Shown here piece by piece: positions 14,603 to 20,328 of a stretch of 20,328 nucleotides of DNA (positions are counted from its first letter, which is position 1; each line of letters starts with the position of its first letter). The notes beneath the pieces were generated by a model that ran no database searches, was not told the origin of the DNA, and worked only from the letters and a program-made list of their open reading frames with translations. The translations under genes and the position numbers were made by a program. This stretch comes from Ruminococcus flavefaciens (GTDB taxonomy: Bacteria; Bacillota; Clostridia; Oscillospirales; Ruminococcaceae), in assembly GCA_004554385.1 (NCBI GenBank), contig SFMO01000015.1, forward strand, positions 1 through 20,328, written 5' to 3'.

Positions 14603-15338
14603 GATACTTATTTTCGGCGGTACCACCGAGGGACGCCGCCTCGCTGAATACTGCAAAAACTGCGGAATAAGCACCGATGTTTCAGTCGCTACTGAATACG
14701 GTGCAGCACTTCTGCCCGACGGCGTCAGAGTTCTCTGCGGAAGAATGGATACTCCGCAGATGACTGCCCTGATACTTGAAAAGAATTACTCTTTAGTCAT
14801 CGACGCAACCCACCCCTATGCCGTTGAGGCTACTGCCAATATCAGAGCTGCATGCGAAAATGCAGGTATACGCTGCCTGCGGCTCATAAGGACAAGCTCC
14901 GATGTCTGCGGAAAAACAGCGGAGAACATGAACGAACTCATCAGGCTTCTCAACAGCTCAGATGATACGGTGCTCAGCACTCTCGGCAGCAAGGCTCTGG
15001 CACAGCTCACAAGTGTCAGAAATTACCGCGAGAGGCTCTGGATAAGAGTGCTGCCGTCAGAGGGGATACTTCAGCAATGCCGTGACCTTGGCTATGATAC
15101 GGAAATGGTCATACAGGAAAGAGGTCCGTTCACCACTGAGCAGAACATCGCTCATCTGAAAAAAAGCGGTGCGAAAATACTGGTCACAAAGGAGAGCGGC
15201 GAAACAGGCGGATACTCCGAAAAGGCTGAAGCTGCGCGTATTTACGGTGCAGAGATGATAACCCTTACCCGTCCTGCGGAGCAGGGCTGCAGCCTTGATG
15301 AAATAATCGGTATAATCGAAAGGGAACATTCAAAATGA
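14595..15338 (+). CDS. cbiJ: Cobalt-precorrin-6A reductase, 247 aa
   Basis: CbiJ (CobK family) reduces the corrin macrocycle at precorrin-6A using a nicotinamide cofactor. ILIFGGTTEGRRLAEYC (4-20) forms the dinucleotide-binding loop. VIDATHPYAVEATANI (68-83) is the family signature around the substrate, and a late VTKESGETGGYSEKAEAA (about 195-212) is the second hallmark. The length is typical. It starts 8 nt before the end of cbiH with GAGAGGA about 8 nt upstream, and its stop overlaps the start of cbiET (ATGA). Confidence 0.93.
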   Translation: MSEILIFGGTTEGRRLAEYCKNCGISTDVSVATEYGAALLPDGVRVLCGRMDTPQMTALILEKNYSLVIDATHPYAVEATANIRAACENAGIRCLRLIRTSSDVCGKTAENMNELIRLLNSSDDTVLSTLGSKALAQLTSVRNYRERLWIRVLPSEGILQQCRDLGYDTEMVIQERGPFTTEQNIAHLKKSGAKILVTKESGETGGYSEKAEAARIYGAEMITLTRPAEQGCSLDEIIGIIEREHSK

Positions 15339-16525
15339 AGGTCTACATTATCGGGATAGGCGTCAATGGCGGTGATTCACTTACAAAAGAGGCTGAATCC
15401 GCCATCGCGGAGGCTCAGCTGCTCATAGGAGCTGAACGTATGCTGCTCCCCTTCCGCAAGTATGAAAAAGATTCGTTTTGCAGCTATATCCCGCAAGAGA
15501 TAGCAGATAAACTGAGCAGCTGCGGTCTGAGCTGTGCCGCTGTGCTCATGTCGGGAGACTGCGGATTTTTCAGCGGTACAAAAAAGCTGCTGCCGCTCCT
15601 TGAAGAACACGATGTTAAGGTCATTCCAGGCATATCCTCAGCTGTTTATTTCTGCGGAAGACTCGGCATTTCTTACGAGAACATGAGGTTTATAACCCTT
15701 CACGGACACAGCTCAAATATCGCTGTAAATGTTAAAATGAACAGGCATTGCTTCTTTCTTCTTGGCGGCGATATGACTGCTGATGAGGTGTGCAGGCGGC
15801 TGTGCGGATACGGCATGGGCGATGTGAAGGTACACATCGGCGCTGACCTTGGCTATGAAAGCGAAATCGTCCTTTCGGGTACTGCTGACGAAATGGCTGA
15901 CTGCTCTGTGAAAGGACTTGCTGTGATGATAACCGAAAACAGCTATGCTCTGAATCATATCCCGTCTGCCATAAGGGACGGGGAATTTCTGCGCGAAAAG
16001 GTCCCCATGACCAAGGCAGAGGTACGTTGTATTGCTGTTTCAAAGCTTAATATCAGGTCTGATTCCGTAGTGTGGGACATAGGCTGCGGCACAGGCTCTG
16101 TGTCGGTTGAGGCGGCTTATCGCTGCCCTGACGGAAAGATACTTGCATTCGACAAAAGCTCCGAAGCCACAGAGCTGACTGAAAAAAACGCACGTCTTTT
16201 CGGCTGCGACAACATCACCGCCGAAACAGGAAGCTGTCCCGACTGTCTTACTGACGCAGAAGTTCCCGACAAGGTATTCATCGGGGGAAGCTCCGGAAAT
16301 ATGGAGAGGATATTCGGTATCGTCCATAAGAAAAATCCGGGAGCGTATATAGCAGTTACTGCTGTTTCTCTCGAAACTCTGCAATGCGCAGTGAGCTGCT
16401 TTGAGAAATACGGAGTCTCTCCCGAGATAGTTCAGACAGTCATTACACGCACCGAAAAAATCGGCTCTCACACCATGCTCAGGGCGCAGAATCCTGTGTT
16501 CATCATCAGCGGAGGTCTGAAATGA
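15335..16525 (+). CDS. cbiET: Fused cobalt-precorrin-7 C5- and -6B C15-methyltransferase (decarboxylating), 396 aa
   Basis: Two enzymes are fused, as in aerobic CobL. The CbiE part (about 1-205) is a tetrapyrrole methylase: YIIGIGVNGGDSLT, SGDCGFFSGTKKLL (73-86), PGISSAVYFCGRLG. The CbiT part (about 215-396) is a Rossmann SAM methylase with VPMTKAEVR (CbiT entry motif), VWDIGCGTGSVSVEAA (246-261) and FIGGSSGN. CbiT also decarboxylates the C12 acetate. Many anaerobic bacteria keep cbiE and cbiT apart, so the fusion is notable but well known. It overlaps cbiJ and cbiA by 4 nt each. Confidence 0.94.
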   Translation: MKVYIIGIGVNGGDSLTKEAESAIAEAQLLIGAERMLLPFRKYEKDSFCSYIPQEIADKLSSCGLSCAAVLMSGDCGFFSGTKKLLPLLEEHDVKVIPGISSAVYFCGRLGISYENMRFITLHGHSSNIAVNVKMNRHCFFLLGGDMTADEVCRRLCGYGMGDVKVHIGADLGYESEIVLSGTADEMADCSVKGLAVMITENSYALNHIPSAIRDGEFLREKVPMTKAEVRCIAVSKLNIRSDSVVWDIGCGTGSVSVEAAYRCPDGKILAFDKSSEATELTEKNARLFGCDNITAETGSCPDCLTDAEVPDKVFIGGSSGNMERIFGIVHKKNPGAYIAVTAVSLETLQCAVSCFEKYGVSPEIVQTVITRTEKIGSHTMLRAQNPVFIISGGLK

Positions 16526-17877
16526 GACGAGTTATCATAGGCGGCACCAACAGCGGCTGCGGCAAGACCACTGTGACCTGTGCTGTTCTTGCTGCAATGA
16601 AAAATCGCGGTCTTAATGTTTCTGCATTCAAGTGCGGTCCTGATTACATAGACCCCATGTTCCACAGAAAAGTCATAGGTGTGGACTCCCACAATCTGGA
16701 CAGCTTCTTCTTCAGCAGGGATACTCTGCTGCATCTGCTGGACGAATACGGAAAAGACAGCGATATTTCTGTAATAGAGGGTGTAATGGGCTTCTATGAC
16801 GGTACCTGCGGAAGTGCACACTCCGTTTCGGAGATGACGGAAACTCCTGCTGTCATAGTAATCGACTGCAAGGGCATGAGTGACTCCATGGGCGCTGTAA
16901 TGAGCGGATTCCTTCACTACCGTCCCAACAGTATCGCAGGCTTTATCTTTAACCGTCTTCCCGAGAAGCTTATCCCCCTTGCGGAAAAGCTCTGCTGCGA
17001 ACTTGAAACGGAATATTTCGGCTGTCTCCCCAAAAACAGCTTCACCGTCGAGAGCCGTCATCTCGGACTGGTCACTGCTGACGAGATATCCGACATACAG
17101 GAAAGGCTGGCAGGACTTGGTGAGCTGGCAGAAAAGTATATCGCTATAGATAAGCTGGCGAGTATTACAGACTCTCCTCTGCCATCCTTTGAAGCTCCTG
17201 TTATCCCACGTTTTCAGTCCGCCCCAGCTATTGCAGCTGCCCGTGACAGCGCTTTATGCTTTATATATCCCGAGAATATGGAGCTTCTTGAAAAAATGGG
17301 CTGCAATATCAGATATTTCTCGCCATTAACTGACAGCAAAGTCCCCGATGCAGACGGACTTATCCTCTGCGGAGGCTATCCCGAGCTCTATGCAGACAAA
17401 TTATCCGCCAATATCTCAATGACCGAGAGTATCCGCAGCTGTATATCAGGCGGTATGCCGACTATTGCAGAATGCGGCGGCTTCATGTACCTCCACGACA
17501 GGCTGACCGACAAGAATGGCAGCTCATACCCTATGGCAGGTGTCATACACGGGGAGGTCTTCCCTACCTCACGGCTGCAGAGATTCGGCTATATCACCAT
17601 GAAAGCGGAGAAAGACGGTCTGCTCTGCAAAAAAGGGAAGGCTATCAGAGCACATGAATTCCACTACTGGGACAGCTCTGACTGCGGAAGCAGCTTCACT
17701 GCCGAAAAAAGTGACGGCAGAGCATGGAAATGCTGCCATTGCAGCGACAGTCTTTACGCAGGCTTCCCTCATATCAATTTTTACTCTGATACGGTCATCG
17801 CCGAAAATTTTGTGAGAGCCTGTATCAGCTACGGAGAAAGAAATGGACAGGATACAAAAGATAGTCCCTGCCGATAA
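16522..17877 (+). CDS. cbiA: Cobyrinate a,c-diamide synthase, 451 aa
   Basis: CbiA uses ATP and glutamine to amidate the a and c acetate side chains. The N-terminal dethiobiotin-synthetase-like domain has the P-loop GGTNSGCGKTT (7-17), KCGPDYIDPMFH (37-48) and VIEGVMGFYDG (84-94). The C-terminal class I glutaminase domain has LILCGGYPELYADKL (280-294), nucleophile Cys318 in TIAECGGFMYLHD, and the late RAHEFHYWD with the substrate His. Length and order are standard. An odd end: the last 35 nt lie inside cobT, so the C-terminal tail (about RNGQDTKDSPCR) is probably not conserved. ATGA overlap with cbiET. Confidence 0.94.
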   Translation: MRRVIIGGTNSGCGKTTVTCAVLAAMKNRGLNVSAFKCGPDYIDPMFHRKVIGVDSHNLDSFFFSRDTLLHLLDEYGKDSDISVIEGVMGFYDGTCGSAHSVSEMTETPAVIVIDCKGMSDSMGAVMSGFLHYRPNSIAGFIFNRLPEKLIPLAEKLCCELETEYFGCLPKNSFTVESRHLGLVTADEISDIQERLAGLGELAEKYIAIDKLASITDSPLPSFEAPVIPRFQSAPAIAAARDSALCFIYPENMELLEKMGCNIRYFSPLTDSKVPDADGLILCGGYPELYADKLSANISMTESIRSCISGGMPTIAECGGFMYLHDRLTDKNGSSYPMAGVIHGEVFPTSRLQRFGYITMKAEKDGLLCKKGKAIRAHEFHYWDSSDCGSSFTAEKSDGRAWKCCHCSDSLYAGFPHINFYSDTVIAENFVRACISYGERNGQDTKDSPCR

Positions 17878-18892
17878 GGCGGCGTATTATGCTGCTAAGG
17901 CACGATGGGACAGCATTGCAAAGCCTCTCGGGAGCTTCGGGCTCCTTGAGGAGATGATACAGAAAACAGCTGCTGTGCAGGGAACTCCCGATGTAGATAT
18001 ATCTTCGCGAGCTGCTGTTGTTATGTGCGGAGACCATGGCGTTGTCAGCGAGGGCGTTACCCAGTGCGGACAGGAGGTCACAGCTGAATGTGCAAAGGCT
18101 ATAGCCGAGGGACGCTCCAATATCAACGCGGTGGCAGCTGCATTCAATACTGAGGTAATTGCAGTGGACGCAGGCATGGCAGCAGATGTGGACTGCGAAG
18201 GGCTCATAAAACGTAAGACTGTCCGCGGAACACGGAATATTACTGTGGAAAATGCCATGACTGCCGAGGAGACCGAAGCTGCCATAGTAACGGGTATTGA
18301 CACGGTAAAATTGCTTGCGGAAAAGGGTGTAAAAATAATCATTACGGGAGAAATGGGAATAGGCAATACCACTCCCACCGCAGCCGTTGCCTCGGTGCTG
18401 CTCGGTCTGCCCCCTGAAAAGGTAACAGGCAGGGGCGCAGGTCTTTCATCTGAGGGAATGGAGCGGAAGATAAGTGCTGTGAAACGTGCGATCGAGGTCA
18501 ACAAGCCAAGTGCACAAAAGCCCATAGAGCTGCTGCGGAAGATAGGCGGAGCTGAAATAGCCGCCATGACAGGTCTTTTTTTCGGCGGCGCTTACTACCA
18601 TATACCCGTTGTCATAGACGGTGTTATCTCGGCAGCAGCGGCGGCTGTTGCCTGCTGTGAAGCTCCTCTGTGCAGGGAATATATGCTGGCAAGTCACTGT
18701 TCGGGCGAGCCTGCAGGCAAGGGACTTCTTGAGTACTGCGGACTGACTGCTCCAATAAATGCAGGTCTGCGCCTTGGTGAGGGCACAGGCGGTGTACTGC
18801 TGCTGCCACTTCTTGACGGTGCACTGGCGCTGTACAGGAACTCCCACAGATTCGACGAAACCAATATAGAAAGGTATGCTGAGCTCACATGA
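17843..18892 (+). CDS. cobT: Nicotinate-nucleotide:dimethylbenzimidazole phosphoribosyltransferase, 349 aa
   Basis: CobT transfers phosphoribose from nicotinate mononucleotide to the lower-ligand base, giving alpha-ribazole phosphate. Signatures: RWDSIAKPLGSFG (21-33), VVMCGDHGVVSEGVT (59-73), TGEMGIGNTTPTAAV (168-182), VTGRGAGL, and LGEGTGGVLLLPLLDGAL holding Glu313, the expected catalytic base (Glu317 in Salmonella). The base used cannot be told from sequence. No bluB is in the window. The ATG has GGAG 6 nt upstream and lies 35 nt inside cbiA, and cobU starts in its final codon (ATGA). Confidence 0.95.
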   Translation: MDRIQKIVPADKAAYYAAKARWDSIAKPLGSFGLLEEMIQKTAAVQGTPDVDISSRAAVVMCGDHGVVSEGVTQCGQEVTAECAKAIAEGRSNINAVAAAFNTEVIAVDAGMAADVDCEGLIKRKTVRGTRNITVENAMTAEETEAAIVTGIDTVKLLAEKGVKIIITGEMGIGNTTPTAAVASVLLGLPPEKVTGRGAGLSSEGMERKISAVKRAIEVNKPSAQKPIELLRKIGGAEIAAMTGLFFGGAYYHIPVVIDGVISAAAAAVACCEAPLCREYMLASHCSGEPAGKGLLEYCGLTAPINAGLRLGEGTGGVLLLPLLDGALALYRNSHRFDETNIERYAELT

Positions 18893-19410
18893 CCACTCTC
18901 ATTACAGGCGGTTCAAAGTGCGGAAAATCAAGCCTTGCGGAAAAGCTCCTTGACGGCTTCTGCGGCAGAAAAATATATATCGCAACTATGCAGCCCTTCG
19001 GCGAGGAAGCCCTTGAGGCGATCTCGCGGCACCGGAAAATGCGTGAGAGAAAGGGCTTTGAAACTCTTGAAAAATATACTGACATACATGAGACAGAGCT
19101 GCCCCGTAAAAGCGCTGTTCTGCTTGAATGTATGGGAAATCTCTGTGCAAATGAGATGTTTTCGGACAGTGTGATATGCTGTCCCGCGGATAAGATAGTC
19201 AGCGGCATAAAACTGCTTGCCGACACAGCCGCAGAGCTTATCATCGTAACAAATCAGGTGGGAAGCGACGGTATAGACTATGCGGAGGGAACTGCTGAAT
19301 ACATTCGGGTACTTGGTTCCATAAACAGGCGTATCGCTGAGTTTTCCGACAATGTTGTCGAATGTGTTTACGGTATCCCTGTGCTGCTGAAAGGAGAGAT
19401 ACCATGCTGA
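18889..19410 (+). CDS. cobU: Adenosylcobinamide kinase/guanylyltransferase, 173 aa
   Basis: CobU phosphorylates adenosylcobinamide and then transfers GMP, making the activated precursor for CobS. P-loop GGSKCGKSS (7-15), ATMQPFGEEALEAISRHRKMR (32-52) with His48 at the place of the guanylylated histidine, ECMGNLCANEMF (80-91) and TNQVGSDGI (121-129) are family features. The length is typical (about 180). It overlaps cobT by 4 nt and cobS by 7 nt. Confidence 0.94.
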   Translation: MTTLITGGSKCGKSSLAEKLLDGFCGRKIYIATMQPFGEEALEAISRHRKMRERKGFETLEKYTDIHETELPRKSAVLLECMGNLCANEMFSDSVICCPADKIVSGIKLLADTAAELIIVTNQVGSDGIDYAEGTAEYIRVLGSINRRIAEFSDNVVECVYGIPVLLKGEIPC

Positions 19411-20174
19411 GATCACTGTGCTCTGCATTTCTTATGTATTCACGTATCCCCGTGCCCAAAGTGGAATGGAAGGAAGAAAACCGCAGATATGCCCTATGCT
19501 TCTTCCCACTTATCGGCGCAGTCATCGGCGGACTTCTCATAGTCTGGCGGATAGTCTGTGACTGTCTTGGCATCGGACAGCTTCTCTTTGCGGCAGGTGC
19601 TGTTTTTCTGCCTGTCCTTGTTACTGGCGGCATACATATGGACGGCTTCTGTGACGTTAATGACGCCCGTGCTTCCTACGCAGACAAGGAAAAGCGCCTT
19701 GAGATAATGTCAGACCCCCACATAGGATCATTTGCTGTTATAAAGCTGTGCTTATACCTCATTATACAGACCGCACTTTTCACGCAGATATTTACTGTTA
19801 AGTCTGCGGCTGTCATTGCCTGCGGATATGTGCTCTCCAGAGCCCTCAGCGGTCTGACTGCTGTTACCTTCAAGGCTGCAAAAAAGGAAGGCTCTCTGCA
19901 AAGCTTTGTTCGTCCGTCACACAAGAATATTACCATTACAGCGGAGATATTTTTTTCTGCGGCAGCCATTTCAGCTGCGGCGGTCATTCAGCCTGTACAG
20001 ACAGCAGCTGCCGCAGCGTCTGCTGTACTTGTCCTGCTATGGCACAGGCACACTGCGTATCGTGATTTCGGCGGCATAACAGGCGACCTATGCGGTTGGT
20101 TTCTTCAGGTCTGTGAGATAGCTGTTCTCGCAGCGGCTGTATTCTCGGAAAGGATATTCGCTCTATGGAAATGA
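19404..20174 (+). CDS. cobS: Adenosylcobinamide-GDP ribazoletransferase (cobalamin synthase), 256 aa
   Basis: CobS is the integral membrane enzyme that joins adenosylcobinamide-GDP to alpha-ribazole. Several hydrophobic segments are visible (about 31-52, 57-76, 112-130, 134-152, 180-212, 233-250). The conserved acidic patch GGIHMDGFCDVNDARAS (75-91), EIMSDPHIGSF (100-110) and the terminal GGITGDLCGWFLQ (223-235) identify the family. An in-frame extension to 19362 exists but overlaps cobU; the ATG at 19404 has AGGAGA about 7 nt upstream and is chosen. It is the last recognised gene of the operon. Its stop overlaps a further short ORF (ATGA). Confidence 0.93.
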   Translation: MLRSLCSAFLMYSRIPVPKVEWKEENRRYALCFFPLIGAVIGGLLIVWRIVCDCLGIGQLLFAAGAVFLPVLVTGGIHMDGFCDVNDARASYADKEKRLEIMSDPHIGSFAVIKLCLYLIIQTALFTQIFTVKSAAVIACGYVLSRALSGLTAVTFKAAKKEGSLQSFVRPSHKNITITAEIFFSAAAISAAAVIQPVQTAAAAASAVLVLLWHRHTAYRDFGGITGDLCGWFLQVCEIAVLAAAVFSERIFALWK

Positions 20175-20233
20175 CAGGTATACTCCTGATCAATGCCAAC
20201 AACTTAAGCGATATTGGCATTTACCCCGCATAA
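20171..20233 (+). CDS. 20-codon ORF coupled to cobS (remnant or leader)
   Basis: An ATG overlaps the cobS stop (ATGA), as elsewhere in the operon, but the frame closes after 20 codons (MTGILLINANNLSDIGIYPA). I do not recognise it, and no ribosome site stands out. It may be the truncated start of a lost next gene or a chance frame. Confidence 0.25.
   Translation: MTGILLINANNLSDIGIYPA
20192..20221 (+). terminator. Hairpin after cobS, possible operon end
   Basis: AATGCCAA (20192-20199) and TTGGCATT (20214-20221) form a perfect 8-bp stem with a 14-nt loop, but no T run follows, so it is not a clear intrinsic terminator. It may be a processing or stability structure. Confidence 0.3.
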
Positions 20234-20328
20234 AAAATCAAACAAGAATTCAAAGAAAATGATGTACAAAAGTGAGCAAAAAGTTTGTGCAAAAAGCGAA
20301 TTGACAAAATGAAAACGCCGACAAAATC

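Noticed and set aside
17887..18567. 226-codon minus-strand frame inside cobT
   Set aside because: The plus strand encodes an intact CobT with its catalytic motifs. The antisense frame is low-complexity Ala/Ser/Thr with no family resemblance.

Overview
The window reads as chromosome of a low-to-mid GC anaerobic Firmicute, most likely Ruminococcus or a close relative in the Oscillospiraceae. This rests on two secreted proteins with type I dockerins of the 'INAVDASxxLSYYA' kind, consensus TTGACA/TATAAT promoters, strong GGAGG ribosome sites, an oxygen-independent (cbi-type) cobalamin pathway and an IscS/IscU pair. No rRNA, tRNA, CRISPR array, intact transposase or phage gene was seen. The genus is inferred from sequence style, not from a database match.

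Layout. 1-70: a small inverted-repeat element that looks like a miniature IS3-type remnant. 102-437 (-): an acidic orphan protein. 796-2802 (-): two tandem, paralogous, dockerin-bearing secreted proteins with Thr-rich linkers, driven by a perfect consensus promoter. 3034-3450 (+): a Fur-family repressor, divergent from them. 3599-4816 (+): a BaiN/HI0933-like flavoprotein, facing a membrane-anchored D,D-carboxypeptidase (4852-5862, -) across one shared bidirectional terminator. 6150-7097 (-): an iron-sulfur-flavoprotein-like protein with an extra C-terminal Cys-rich module. 7422-8711 (-): O-acetylhomoserine sulfhydrylase, preceded by a well-formed 26-codon upstream ORF rich in Cys near its end. 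9084-10709 (+): cysteine desulfurase and IscU scaffold, divergent from the sulfhydrylase.

10757-20174 is dominated by one long, tightly packed cobalamin operon: cbiD-cbiF-cbiG-cbiH-cbiJ-cbiET-cbiA-cobT-cobU-cobS. After a 1-nt gap between cbiD and cbiF, all later neighbours overlap, so translation is probably coupled throughout. Together these genes cover most of corrin ring methylation and contraction, a,c-amidation and nucleotide-loop assembly. Precorrin-2 C20-methyltransferase (cbiL), the C-methylmutase (cbiC), cobalt chelatase, cbiP, cbiB and cobD are not in the window and must lie elsewhere if the pathway is complete. The operon starts just after an 83-bp near-perfect tandem duplication that carries its promoter. 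I found no cobalamin riboswitch there.

The points most worth following are: the Cys-rich leader ORF before the sulfhydrylase; the duplicated promoter segment with competing hairpins and an operator-like repeat before cbiD; the chain of tiny overlapping ORFs before the carboxypeptidase; the promoter-terminator unit at 7314-7409 that encloses no gene; and the paired dockerin proteins with no recognisable enzyme domain.
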